Shown piece by piece: positions 50,930 through 63,713 of a DNA stretch of 64,000 nt (position 1 is its first letter; each line of letters starts with the position of its first letter). The stretch covers positions 4,296,888-4,360,887 of the forward strand of contig JAQFVV010012397.1 of the NCBI GenBank assembly GCA_028023455.1, read 5' to 3'. The DNA is from Epiperipatus broadwayi. Lineage: Eukaryota > Onychophora > Udeonychophora > Euonychophora > Peripatidae. Position numbers and translations under genes: made by a program. A model generated the notes under the pieces. The model made no database searches. It saw nothing but the letters and a program-made list of their open reading frames with translations, and was not told the origin of the DNA.

Positions 50930-53900
50930 TTCCAACCTATCAAAAATTGAAGAGATTCTTAATTCAGACGGCCTAATTCTATTAAAGAGAATTCGGACGC
51001 TTCCGTCTAGGACGGGTAGCAAACCCTATATTTTTATCTAATATAGCTCGACATTTGGTTAGTTATAATAATTCAGCTACAGCGATATGCAGTTCAGACA
51101 GAGATAGAATTAAAAAAAAATTATCATTAATAAAATAAATTTAAAAGGAAAATTTAGAATAACTAACATTCTTTCTCTATCCAAAACACATTCTCTGAGC
51201 TGTAAGTACTTGCACTGTTCGACAATGATGATGATGATTTCATGTCATTGTTAATATTACCAACTAAAATAAAATATTCATTAATTTGCCAATATGCTCT
51301 CAATATTTTATTATTATACAATTAGAAGTTTCAATCTCTTAAGCCATGCCACGCTTGTAATGTTGATCATAATTGATCAATTCTTAATGTAAGAGCACTT
51401 ATAATAATGACACTAATCTCAGGGTTCTCTGTTATTTTTAAAGAAAAATGCTCAGAAGTATTGTGTTGTCGCATATGACTGACATTCTGGTTGGCTATAG
51501 GAAACATTTACCTTATTTAAATTCCAGGTGTCTTCATCCACATATCAACTATTATAATATTTAACGAGATGAAAACCATATTCAATAACAACGCATAATT
51601 TTGAATAATACAGCCATTTTATCCAGAATCTCAGTCGGAATGATGAAAAGACAAGGGTGCTTTTGTGTCCTTCCATTATCCATGACAACACAATAATTTA
51701 ACTAAGATTTATTACTTAGACACTTCACTTAACTGTGTACAAAACGATGTGCAACCAAAACTGGTAGTTTGGGAATAAAGTGATTTTACACACACATAAA
51801 ATAAAATGTTTTGGTCTGAAGTTTTCAATTCCATAAATGATTCTTATTAAATTAAAATATAGTGAAATATTCTAATCTGCTTACAATTGTCTATCTGGTG
51901 TATTGAATTTAAGATTTCATAAATGATTTTGGACTCAAGAACGTATTGCAAGTATTATGCAAATACGCTTTTATTTAGCACACAAGAAAAATGACTCAAA
52001 ACAACTTGTAACAAGACTATAATTTATTATTAAATTTTAACAAGATTATAATTTATTATTACAGTTTAACAAAACTATCCTTTATGATTAACATAATAAA
52101 CAAACATATACAATTTATTCGATCCCATATGGATAAAACAAAATATAACTAACATTAATTCATCTATACTTTTAGACCTGGATTCGAACTACTTCTTCAT
52201 CTTCTTTTTACATTTATGCAAATTGAATATAACAAAATAAATATTATTATCGATACATCAACTCATCTGTTTAGTGTATCTTATATTAACGGCTACTTAA
52301 ATTTATTAACTAACTATTTGTTTTAAAATAAAAATAATCTGATTCTAGGCAATGCAAACGATTTTTATTATCATATCTTTAATTAAATGATAGTTTTTAT
52401 TTAGATAACTTATTATGATTTATGGGTTATTTATCAGAAGTTACACTTATTATTTTAATATTTACCTTAATAACAACTGAAGTTGTTATACACATTGTTT
52501 TCCTCAGTATAAGTTATATTGTGAGTGCTACTTAATCATTAACCTGAATTAAACCTAGTATTTGAACCCTCCATTGGCAAACAAAAATTTCTAAATCATG
52601 CAATTTTAAACTTACTCTCTCCATTGACTTACGTGTGGATTACCAGCACTATTTCATCGCACAATCCAGACATTGATCATATATACTAGCATGCTATTTA
52701 TACTAAATGGATCTTAAGGAATTAACCTTCAATATACCCGTTATCTTGCCATAACTTTCTAAACAAAACACAATATTCAACACCTTCCGTGGTGGAATTA
52801 TCTCTATCTTCTCATGAGGAATATAGAATAAAACTGAAGGTCTGTAGAGTTAACTACTACATTAAAATAGTTTGGTGGGTCCTTGCCTCTTACTTGGGCA
52901 TAATAGGAATGCACACCAAATATAATCCTCTCCTGGGATTTTAATGAATGAAATACACTAAATACGATATAAATTACTGATCATCCTAACTCTGAGAAGT
53001 GATCACTTGGGTTATAAACATACCCGAATACTAGATTTATCTATTCCCCTCATGGAAAATAAAGCTTTTGGGGAGATCAATTTCCATCTCACAAAATAAA
53101 GACATTACAGTTATTACTTATGCGAATCTTAAGCATATACCAATGCTATATCGGGGCAAGACAAGCAAATACATTAATTACACTAAATTTATGTTCCGGG
53201 GTATACTTAGATCAACGTCTGAAATCAATGGATAACACAGAATAAACCATAATAATTTTCACCTTTGCCAAAGAAACATTCAACAAGTAATTGGTAGTAT
53301 AGTATCTTGAACTAAATTAAGTGAATGCGTTAATAAAGACTAATTGGGAATAAGTTCCGCAATTAACATAGTATAAATTTGTTTCAAACTTTAAATAAGC
53401 AATATCCTGTATAGCACTTCTCTTTAATTACTTCTGATAATTTTAACTAGATATTTTACCTATTAAGTATCTAAATTTTTCTTCTTTTACACATCTAACA
53501 TATAAATTTATACCCATAATGCATATCATAAGTAAACACATTTTATAAAAAAATTTTTTTTCATGTCGAATATAAATTTAACCTAGAATAATTATATGAA
53601 CACATACCTTTATAATTACAAGGTCATTTAAATATTACTTGACTATACAGCCTTTCACCTGTTGATATAAAAAAAATACACATAATTTTACAAATTAGAA
53701 AAAAAAATCATTACTTAACAAGTGCTTATTATCTCACTAGAAAAATGTTTTTTGTTGGGCAATTTATCCAGATGAAGAACTTGATTCATTCGTAGTTCAC
53801 GAAGCAAAATTTAAAATAAGAAACACATTTTATTATTTCATTTATATAAAAGTTGCCTCCATTCTGGTGCAATTAATAAATTAGGCAAAGAAAACATAGC

Positions 53901-55430
53901 AGCGTTGGTTGTTAACTCTTCCTTGAATTAACTGATATAATTTTGGGATCCAAGAAAACAATACATATTTTAACATGACGAATATTTGACGATAGACGAT
54001 CACATATACAATTCTTTTCTTTTTACTATTGGCGATACCTATCATTTTTAGCTAGCTGGCTTATGAATAAAATAATGCGTGAATTTTCCAAAATACTATT
54101 ATTATAAGGACTGAAGCTGACTTACGTGGATATAAAGTTTTAACGACTCCAGTTGATGTATAATATAACATATTATATTATGGTTATAATTAAGTCACTA
54201 ATGTTTGTAGTTTTTATTCCTACTCTAGGAATTGTAATTTTTCTTTAATAAGGAATTCTCCGTAAAATGCACACATACAAATTTTCCGATATTTGCCTTG
54301 AGAAAATTTATATTTTATTTTTTTAAAATATACAGGTGCATAAGTAAATATCCTTTATCATCAATATTATTTCTAGATAATTTTCAGTGAATAAAACATA
54401 TTTTAACGTGGGGAACTTACATTATTTTCAAAAGCAGACAATTTCCTTTAGAAAGAGCACGAAATTTTCTAGTTAACTTTCCTTGGCTTTTCTAATATGT
54501 CTTTTTAATTATAATTTTTCTTTTATACTACGAAAAGATTATTAAATAAGGTAAAGTTAACAAATAATTGATTATTTCCTGGAAATTACTTATATTACTT
54601 ATTTTAAACATAATGACACTTTCCGTGATTGCTGTAGTCAATACGGTCATTTTGAACTTTAGCAGAAGATAGTATATTGTTGCGTATAAAAAGCTTTAAA
54701 ATAGGTAGATGGCAACAGAAAACAGAATATCTTATCAAATAGGATTAGCCACGCATGATATTATTAAAAATTTACTGGACTTATATTTATTTCTGCAATA
54801 AAAAATAATAAAAAATTTGTTACCGAATTTCAGTATTGCTTCCTCCTTGTAAAATTAATGTCAGACTAAACTTTCTTCAAAATTTTGGCGGTCTTGTTTT
54901 AGCAACCTCTTACAGAAAAATAATCATTTAATTATAACATAAACAAAAGAAAGGGAAAAAAAAACTTATTACAGTCATATATTTCCGTATGATTTAAATA
55001 GATTACAAAGCAATTTGACAAATAATGAAAAATAATAAATATACTTAATTAATAATTAGTGATGTATATTTCTTTTAAATATGATTTTCTACAAAATAAA
55101 TTATCAGAAGTTATTGTGCTTTATGACAAGACATTCATCTACTCTCCCCTTCTACCCATCCAAAATCAATTACTGTTTATAATATGTGCTTTTATACTAT
55201 ATTAAATTGCTCTTATTGTTAATATTTTAATTAAATTATTCATGCTCTTCTTCAAAATGACATCAAATTACTAAATTTATTAGTTATTTGCTTAAAACAC
55301 GTTAAAGTGAGTAAATAGCATATTTTATTAATCACTTAATATTATTATTATTTTACTTTTTTATTTTCCAAAAAAGGATAGCATTGTTTTCCTGTGGAAA
55401 TAATGCCAAATAAACCAAGTGTCAATAACA
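50930..55430 (-). repeat. 3' LTR of the LTR retrotransposon, about 4.5 kb
   Basis: Direct repeat of 58668-63170. On the minus strand it starts TGTTATTGACACTTGG and ends ATAGGTTGGAA. The start has the canonical TG; the end lacks CA. The sequence GTAGGTTACA (55431-55440) next to it reads TGTAACCTAC on the minus strand and is preceded by a purine-rich GGTGGGAGAA. The original LTR may therefore have begun ten bases earlier, with the outer copy having lost these bases. No ORF over 100 codons lies within it. A B-box-like GTAGTTCGAATCCAGG occurs near 52183-52199. Confidence 0.85.
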
Positions 55431-55440
55431 GTAGGTTACA

Positions 55441-55456
55441 ATTCTCCCACCGTTAT
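55441..55456 (-). other. Putative polypurine tract
   Basis: On the minus strand, ACGGTGGGAGAAT immediately precedes TGTAACCTAC and the 3' LTR. It is the only purine-rich tract at the position where a plus-strand-primer tract is expected. It is short, so the call is tentative. Confidence 0.4.
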
Positions 55457-55575
55457 GAAAAATAAAAATAAAATACTATATGCCTTATTAATATTTCTTA
55501 TTGTATTGCTAGGTCTATATCATACTTCTCTTAGAAGTTAATAAATTCAATCTTACAGATTTAATTTTGTTTAGG

Positions 55576-55910
55576 CTATGGTAGTAAGCTTCGGGCATTA
55601 TAGGTACCTCTTGTTCCATCAGGGGTTGAGACTAAAAAGGCATTCTCACCCACTTGTTTCACAATTTCATAGGGGCCTTCATAAAGATACATAAATTTTC
55701 GAAACATATGCTTCCAGAGATTACTCACATGGGGAGTTCTAATTAAGACAAAATCGTGGACTTTAAAAGGATGTGGACTGGTTTTGGAATAACGAGTGCG
55801 TTTATCACCCATCTTTTTCAGGTTAATTATAGTCATTGCTTGGTCATGTTCCACATTAATATTTTCCTCTATTACGGGTAACGGTGTTTTTATTAGTAAA
55901 GGTTCAGGTT
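55576..55910 (-). pseudogene. Integrase C-terminal remnant of pol
   Basis: The open frame begins after a stop at about 55917 and ends at TAG 55576. It encodes a basic tail with VHDFVLIRTPHVSNLWKHMF, then FMYLYEGPYEIVKQVGENAF and GTYNARSLLP. This pattern (a conduit strand VLIRTP, then YEGPYEI, then a GTYN end) is the C-terminal DNA-binding region of Ty3/Gypsy integrases, familiar from arthropod elements. No HHCC or DDE core precedes it, so a deletion joins just after gag to the last roughly 110 codons of pol. The frame itself is intact. Confidence 0.75.
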
Positions 55911-55996
55911 TATATTATTAATAATCCACATCATGCTGTTCCCCATATGTTTAAAAATAGGGCCCCGAAGTGAGGAACATTCCTGCGAGGTCCTTT

Positions 55997-58099
55997 TTAA
56001 TTTAATGCCCCGCTATTTTTACTACCTTTGATATTTTTCTTTGGCATCATGGGGATACCACTAGTAGAAGGTTGATTCTCATTTAGAATCCTTCTCTTCA
56101 CTGTCGGCCTACTGAGGTGGCTATTTGGTTTACTATAGGGATTCGTCCTATAATATCCCTTTTCTTTACTTAACCTTCTCTTTCCCACATAGGACCTATC
56201 CATGAAATTAATATTGTTTACCATAGGATGGGTGTCCCTATTTATCCTACTCCTATGATCCATATTCCTATCACTGGTTTCTAGAGAATCTCAAATTTCG
56301 ACTACCTCTTCTATTGTATGTTGGTCAGCAGCAATCAAGACCTGCTCAATATGCCTCGGTAAATTATGGCGAATTATTCGTACAATTTGGGTCTCAGACA
56401 ACGGATAAGCTGTCAATGTTTTCAGTTTGATGGCCTGACTCCTGAAAAACTGAGTGTAACTGCCCTTATTTACATGGTACCTTTCCTGAGATATTTGATA
56501 CCTGAGGTTGTCTTGGCGGTCTTCCCCCCAAAAACTGGCTAACATAAGATATTTAAAGTCCCCACATGTTTCCGGTTTTATAAATAACGATTGCCACTAA
56601 TCTTTAGATGCCGCACACAAATGGTTTGTGGCAATGGCAATCTTCTCTACCTCAGACAAATGACATAAGGTGAACAATTCGTCTAAATTTTGGAGATATT
56701 CATGTGGATTCTCCAGGTATTCTCCTTTAAAGAATTTTATTTTGAGGAATTTTAAGGCCATGGAGCTATTACTTTTGGGCTCTAACATGACTTTATGTCT
56801 GGCCTCATTCAATGGATTGTACATTGATTCAAGTGGACTAATCATTGTATGTAACTCAGAGATTATGGGTTTATTATGATCATTATTGATTTCCTTAACC
56901 TGAGTTTCAGATACATTTTTACTATGAACAACTTTATCCAGATTAAGGACCATAGCTTGCATACGACTTTCTAATCCTAATTTATAATTTTGCCATTCAC
57001 AGTCTATTCTTGTAGAACTGTCCTTAAGGCCTACATTTAAATGTTGAATTTGTTGCTTTAACTGGTTAATAGTTTCATCTTTCTCTAACTCAAGTTTATC
57101 TTCTAGTCTTTGATATACTGTATTCTCACACTGATTCATATATTCCCCTATTTCCTCTTTGAGATCATTATGTAATATTTGTGAATTATTCTTTAATATC
57201 TCATTAAAATGTTCTACTTTTCCTAGAACTTGAATTAGCTCACTTTCTATATTTTTATTAATTTCACCTTGGGTTACCTCTTGAGTTTCTAACTTAGCTA
57301 TTCTGCTAGTAATCTGACTCTGACATCCTTTTGTTACATTGTCAGGTTCAAGAGTTATATTTTGGACTTCTTCCTTTAAGTTTCTAAACTCACTCCTAGC
57401 ACTATCTAATTCTCCTTTAATACATTCTATTTTATCCTGAACTTCACTGTTTAATTCTACATATTGAATTCTGAAGTCCTGCTGAATAGCCTCGATCATA
57501 TTTTTGGCCCTTTCCGACTTTATTTCTATTTCTTTCTTAATTTTTATTTTTAGTTTTTCGGAGACCAATTTTGACTCTTCTATATGGTTCTTTAACTCTT
57601 CCCTTAGGTCTTTGATTTCCTGTACATGATTGTCTATTTTACTGTCCAAATTTTGAATTTGATTCTTTAATTCACTATTGGAATTTTGTATTTGATTTTT
57701 TAATTCATTATTTGATTTTTGTACTTGACTTTCTAATTTACTTTCTAACTCACTATTTGAATTTTGTATTTGACTTTCTATTTTACTTTCTAATTCCCTA
57801 TGGGAATTTTGTATTTGATTTTTTAATTCACTATTTAATTGTTGTACTTGACTTTCTATTTTACTTTCTGAGTTTCGGATCTGTGCAGACAAATTTTGTA
57901 ATATTGTAAATATTTGGACTTGCTCATCCCCAGGTAGATCTTTATTTACTTTAGCTTTTTTCGGACTAACTTCATCTAAAGATTCTTGTTCCTCTCTTAC
58001 TTCTACATGAAAATGTGGAGTTTGTGTATCCGGGGATTGGAGCTCTTGGGATTCTCCCAAATCCTTTGAAATATCCTGACTATCTTGGTTTTCACTCAT
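55997..58099 (-). pseudogene. gag with coiled coil, two in-frame stops
   Basis: One continuous 701-codon frame from ATG 58099 to TAA 55997, interrupted only by TAG at 56597 and TGA at 56291. The N-terminus is acidic (MSENQDSQDISKDLGESQEL). Residues about 60-430 are a long Glu/Lys/Gln/Ser/Leu-rich coiled coil, including imperfect repeats of SELESKIESQ and NELKNQIQNS type at about 57650-57880. Residues about 460-600 form a retrotransposon-gag-like capsid region (KFFKGEYLENPHEYLQNLDE, SFWGEDRQDNLRYQI). The C-terminus is basic, rich in Arg, Asn and Ser, without a CCHC knuckle. The start is chosen as the first ATG, about 570 bp inside the 5' LTR. Two stops would stop full-length Gag. Confidence 0.8.
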
Positions 58100-58639
58100 A
58101 TTTAAAATTTCACTCTTTCTGTTATTTGACAGTACTGAAATCAGTAATGAACTATTAATAATATTGATAAGTAATTATTGACAAGACATCCTGCCTCTAT
58201 GCCTCTCCTATCAAAAACAATCTACACCAAAAACTATGCTCTGATATTTTTAATATTCCTAAAGTCCCCATATTAACTACCGAATATTCTTTTCTCATAT
58301 GCTACTTGGTCCATAGAAATCTCACCAAACCATTACGTAATATGGTATAAGTGACAATCACACCACCAGACAAGCAGATCATCATAAATGATAAAATCAT
58401 TACAATATTTTATGGAATTACTTACAGACCATAACATTATAAACTAACAAATTGATTTATTCAGTGGCAAAAGATTATGTCATAAAATAGACATTCATAT
58501 AATATTTTATGGCTAAAGAAACAATTTATCATTGGCAAACATTTTCAATCAATGAACAATTAATTCATTCACGTGCAAATACTATTTATATTCATTTCAA
58601 GAAAATTTTACCAAATTCTTCATGACCAGCTATAGCCAT

Positions 58640-58665
58640 CGAAGGCCCCTGTAGTTGGGCGGCCA
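58640..58665 (-). other. Putative primer-binding site
   Basis: On the minus strand TGGCCGCCCAACTACAGGGG begins directly at the inner end of the 5' LTR. TGG would pair with the CCA end of a tRNA. Apart from one extra C, it resembles the common TGGCGCCCAAC primer sites. The specific tRNA cannot be assigned by eye. Confidence 0.55.
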
Positions 58666-58667
58666 TT

Positions 58668-61600
58668 TCCAACCTATCAAAAATTGAAGAGATTCTTAAT
58701 TCGGACGGCCTAATTCTATTAAAGAGAATTTGGACGCTTCCATCTAGGACGGGTAGCAAACCCTATATTTTTATCTAATATAGCTCGACGTTTGGTTAGT
58801 TATAATAATTCAGCTACAGCGATATGAAGTTCAGACAGAGATAGAATTAAAAAAAAATTATCATTAATAAAATAAATTTAAAAGGAAAATTTAGAATAAC
58901 TAACATTCTTTCTCTATCCAAAACACATTCTCTGAGCTGTAAGTACTTGCACTGTTCGACAATGATGATGATGATTTCATGTCATTGTTAATATTACCGA
59001 CTAAAATAAAACATTCATTAATTTGCCAATATGCTCTCAATATTTTATTATTATACAATTAGAAGTTTCAATCTCTTAAGCCATGCCACACTTGTAATGT
59101 TGATCATAATTGATCAATTCTTAATGTAAGAGCACTTATAATAATGACACTAATCTCAGGGTTCTCTGTTATTTTTAAAGAAAAATGCTCAGCAGTATTG
59201 TATTGTCGCATGTGACTGACATTCTGGTCGGCTATAGGAAACATTTACCTTATTTAAATTCCAGGTGTCTTCATCCACATATCAACTATTATAATATTTA
59301 ACGAGATGATAACCATATTCAATAACAATGCATAATTTTGAATAATACAGCCATTTTATCCAGAATCTCAGTCGGAATGATGAAAAGACAAGGGTGCTTT
59401 TGTGTCCTTCCATTATCCATGACAACACAATAATTTAACTAAGATTTATTACTTAGACACTTCACTTAACTGTGTACAAAACGATGTGCAACCAAAACTG
59501 GTAGTTTGGGAATAAAGTGATTTTACACACACATAAAATAAAATGTTTTGGTCTGAAGTTTTCAATTCCATAAATGATTCTTATTAAATTAAAATATAGT
59601 GAAATATTCTAATCTGCTTACAATTGTCTATCTGGTGTATTGAATTTAAGATTTCATAAATGATTTTGGACTCAAGAACATATTGCAAGTATTATGCAAA
59701 TTCACTTTTATTTAGCACACAAGAAAAATGACTCAAAACAACTTGTAACAAGACTATAATTTATTATTAAATTTTAACAAGATTATAATTTATTATTACA
59801 GTTTAACAAAACTATCCTTTATGATTAACATAATAAACAAACATATACAATTTATTCGATCCCATATGGCTAAAACAAAATATAACTAACATTAATTCGT
59901 CTATACTTTTAGACCTGGATTCGAACTACTTCTTCATCTTCTTTTTACATTTATGCAAATTGAATATAACAAAATAAATATTATTATCGATACATCAACT
60001 CATCCGTTTAGTGTATCTTATATGAACGGCTACTTAAATTTATTAACTAACTATTTGTTTTAAAATAAAAATAATCTGATTCTAGGCAATGCGTACAAAC
60101 GATTTTTATTATCATATCTTTAATTAAATGATAGTTTTTATTTAGATAACTTATTATAATTTATGGGTTATTTATCAGAAGTTACACTTATTATTTTAAT
60201 ATTTACCTTAATAACAACTGAAGTTGTTATACACATTGTATTCCTCAGTATAAGTTATATTGTGAGTGCTACTTAATCATTAACCCGAATTAAACCTAGT
60301 ATTTGAACCCTCCATTGGCAAACAAAAATTTCTAAATCACTCAATTTTAAACTTACTCTCTCCATTGACTTACGTGTGGATTACCAGCACTATTCCGCCG
60401 CACAATCCAGACATTGATCATATATACTAGCATGCTATTTATACTAAATGGATCTTAAGAAATTAACCTTCAATATACCCGTTATCTTGCCATAACTTTC
60501 TAAACAAAACACAATATTCAACAGCTTCCGTGGTGGAATTATCTCTATCTTCTCATGAGGAATATGGAATAACACCGAAGGTCTGTAGAGTTAACTACTA
60601 CATTAAAATAGTTTGGTGGGTCCTTGCCTCTTACTTGGGCATAATAGGAATGCACACCAAATATAATCCTCTCCTGGGATTTTAATGAATGAAATACACT
60701 AAATACGATATAAATTACTGATCGTCCTAACATGAGAAGCGATCACTTGGGTTATAAACATACCTGAATACTAGATTTATCTATTCCCCTCATGGAAAAT
60801 AAAGCTTTTGGGGAGATCAATTTCCATCCCACAAAATAAAGACATTACAGTTATTACTTATGCGAATCTTAAGCATATACCAATGCTATATCAGGGCAAG
60901 ACAAGCAAATACACTAATTACACTAAATTTATGTTCCGGGGTATACTTAGATCAACGTCTGAAATCAATGGATAACACAGAATAAACCATAATAATTTTC
61001 ACCTTTGCCAAAGAAACATTCAACAAGTAATTGGTAGTATAGTATCTTGAACTAAATTAAGTGAATGCGTTAATAAAGAATAATTGGGAATAAGTTCCGC
61101 AATTAACATAGTATAAATTTGTTTCAAACTTTAAATAAGCAATATCCTGTTTAGCACTTCTCTTTAATTACTTCTGATAATTTTAACTAGATATTTTACC
61201 TATTAAGTATCTAAATTTTTCTTCTTTTATGCATCTAACATATAAATTTATATCCATAATGCATATCATAAGTAAACACATTTTATAAAAAAAATTTTTT
61301 TCATGTCGAATATAAATTTAACCTAGAATAATTATATGAACACATACCTTTATGATTACAAGGTCATTTAAATATTACTTGACTATACAGCCTTTCACCT
61401 GTTGATATATAAAAAAAATACACATAATTTTACAAATTAGAAAAAAAATCATTACTTAACAAGTGCTTATTATCTCACTAGAAAAATGTTTTCCATTGGG
61501 CAATTTATCCAGATGAAGAACTTGATTCATTCGTAGTTCATGAAGCAAAATTTAAAATAAGAAACACATTTTATTATTTCATTTATATAAAAGTTGCCTC

Positions 61601-63166
61601 CATTCTGGTGCAATTAATAAATTAGGCAAAGAAAACATAGCAGCGTTGGGTGTTAACTCTTCCTTGAAATAACTGATATAATTTTGGGATCCAAGAAAAC
61701 AATACATATTTTAACATGACGAATATTTGATGATAGACGATCACATATACAATTCTTTTCTTTTTATTATTGGTGATACGTATCATTTTTAGCTAGCTGG
61801 CTTATGAATAAAATAATGCGCGAATTTTCCAAAATACTATTATTATAAGGACTGAAGCTGACTTACGTGGATATAAAGTTTTAACGACTCCAGTTGATGT
61901 ATAATATAACATATTATATTATGGTTATAATTAAGTCACTAATGTTTGTAGTTTTTATTCCTACTCTAGGAATTGTAATTTTTCTTTAATAAGGAATTCT
62001 CCGTAAAATGCACACATACAAATTTTCCGATATTTGTCTTGAGAAAATTTATATTTTCTTTTTTTAAAATATACAGGTGCATAAGTAAATATCCTTTATC
62101 ATCAATATTATTTCTAGATAATTTTCAGTGAATAAAACATATTTTAACGTGGGGAACTTACATTATTTTCAAAAGCAGACAATTTCCTTTAGAAAGAGCG
62201 CGAAATTTTCTAGTTAACTTTCCTTGGCTTTTCTAATATGTCTTTTTAATTACATTTTTCTTTTATACCACAAAAAGATTATTAAATAAGGTAAAGTTAA
62301 CAAATAATTGGTTATTTCCTGGAAATTACTTATATTACTTATTTTAAACATAATGACACTTTCCGTGATTGCTGTAGTCAATACAGTCAATTTGAACTTT
62401 AGCAGAAGATAGTATATTGTTGCATATAAAAAGCTTTAAAATAGGTAGATGGCAACAGAAAACAGAATATCTTATCAAATAGGATTAGCCATGCATGATA
62501 TTATTAAAAATTTACTGGACTTATATTTATTTCTGCAATAAAAAATAATAAAAAATTTGTTACCAAATTTCAGTACTGCTTCCTCCTTGTAAAATTAATG
62601 TCAGACTAAACTTTCTTCAAAATTTTGGCGGTCTTGGTTTAGCGACCTCTTACAGAAAAATAATCATTTAATTATAACATAAACAAAAGAAAGGGAAAAA
62701 AAAACTTATTACAGTCATATATTTCTGTATGATTTAAATAGATTACAAAGCAATTTGACAAATAATGAAAAATAATAAATATACTTAATTAATAATTAGT
62801 GATGTATATTTCTTTTAAATATGATTTTCTACAAAATAAATTATCAGAAGTTATTGTGCTTTATGACAAGACATTCATCTACTCTCCCCCTCTACCCATC
62901 CAAAATCAATTACTGTTTATAATATGTGCTTTTATACTATATTAAATTGCTCTTATTGTTAATATTTTAATTAAATTATTCATGCTCTTCTTCAAAATGA
63001 CATCAAATTACTAAATTTATTAGTTATTTGCTTAAAACACGTTAAAGTGAGTAAATAGCATATTTTATTAATCACTTAATATTGTTATTATTTTACTTTT
63101 TTATTTTCCAAAAAAGGTTAGCATTGTTTTCCTGTGGAAATAATGCCAAATAAACCAAGTGTCAAT

Positions 63167-63170
<4 letters not shown>
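58668..63170 (-). repeat. 5' LTR of the LTR retrotransposon, about 4.5 kb
   Basis: This is the direct repeat of 50930-55430. It ends (plus sense) at GTCAATAACA and passes straight into a TA microsatellite, lacking the ten bases GTAGGTTACA that follow the other copy. Differences from the 3' LTR are mostly transitions. One 4-bp insertion (GTAC-type, near 60092) distinguishes it. A 62-codon frame at 60545-60733 appears only in this copy and is not a gene. Confidence 0.85.
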
Positions 63171-63205
<35 letters not shown>

Positions 63206-63207
63206 GT

Positions 63208-63239
<32 letters not shown>
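63171..63239. repeat. (TA)n microsatellite with TTGGTTG interruption
   Basis: Two TA arrays separated by TATTGGTTGTATA lie between the LTR element and the Penelope-like element. They form the right-hand half of the microsatellite into which the LTR element inserted. Confidence 0.9.
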
Positions 63240-63244
<5 letters not shown>

Positions 63245-63425
63245 CTACAACCATTAAATGTCTGTATTTTTAAATCATATAATAATAATTCAAACAAATT
63301 TATTTAACACAATATTCAAAATTAAATAATATATTTTTTACTGGAAATACTTTTGATAAAGTACTTTCAGTAAAGAATATATTATTTAATTATGAATACT
63401 GTGTTAAATAAATTTGTTTGAATTA
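63240..63425. repeat. Palindrome derived from the Penelope-like tail
   Basis: ATTCAAACAAATTTATTTAA and its complement form arms of about 60 bp around a short GAAATACTTTTGATAAAGTA centre. The left flank ACTACAACCATTAAATGTCT and the arm sequence are repeated directly at 63522-63600. This is therefore a second, inverted-duplicated copy of the same element end. Confidence 0.75.

Positions 63426-63430
<5 letters not shown>

Positions 63431-63521
<91 letters not shown>
63431..63521. repeat. (TA)n microsatellite
   Basis: About 45 uninterrupted TA units separate the two copies of the Penelope-like end. Confidence 0.95.
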
Positions 63522-63522
<1 letters not shown>

Positions 63523-63713
63523 CTACAACCATTAAATGTCTGTATTTTTAAATCATATAATAATTCAAACAAATATATTTAATGCAGTATTCAAAATTAA
63601 ATAATATATTCTTTACCAGAAGTACTTTCAATTGTTTCACTGACAATCTTTATCAACTGTTAATACAAATGTACAAAAAAGTAAAAACTTGCATTACCCA
63701 TCATTCAATCTAT
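63522..63713 (-). repeat. 3' terminal region of a Penelope-like element
   Basis: Reading minus from the ORF stop at 63714, a short spacer leads to CAGTTGATAAAGATTGTCAG then TGAAACAATTG (63629-63659). This is a degenerate form of the CTGATGAAG...GAAAC hammerhead-like signature. An AT-rich tail follows, ending in ACAGACATTTAATGGTTGTA (63522-63545) and a TA array. Ribozyme-like motifs in the terminal repeats of Penelope-like elements are established; this copy's motif is too degenerate to be active. Confidence 0.55.

Larger units (their letters stand above)
50930..63170 (-). mobile_element. Ty3/Gypsy-type LTR retrotransposon, pol-deleted
   Basis: Two direct repeats of about 4.5 kb (50930-55430 and 58668-63170) flank a 3.2-kb interior whose genes all read on the minus strand. 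The 5' LTR is therefore on the right. The interior has gag and the integrase C-terminus only; protease, reverse transcriptase, RNase H and the integrase catalytic core are missing. The two LTRs differ by roughly 1-2% by eye, largely C/T and G/A at CpG sites, with a 4-bp indel near 60092. The insertion is young relative to the coding damage. Both outer flanks are TA microsatellites, so the target duplication is probably TATA-like but cannot be delimited. Confidence 0.85.

Noticed and set aside
57712-57909. 65-codon plus-strand frame rich in Phe, Leu and Tyr
   Set aside because: It is the antisense of the coiled-coil repeats in gag.
60545-60733. 62-codon frame inside the 5' LTR
   Set aside because: The equivalent frame is broken in the other LTR copy and encodes nothing recognisable.
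50930-63170. A segmental duplication instead of an LTR element
   Set aside because: The repeats bound a gag/integrase interior, one end begins with TG, a TGG-type primer site abuts the inner edge and a purine tract precedes the other repeat. Together these fit LTRs better.
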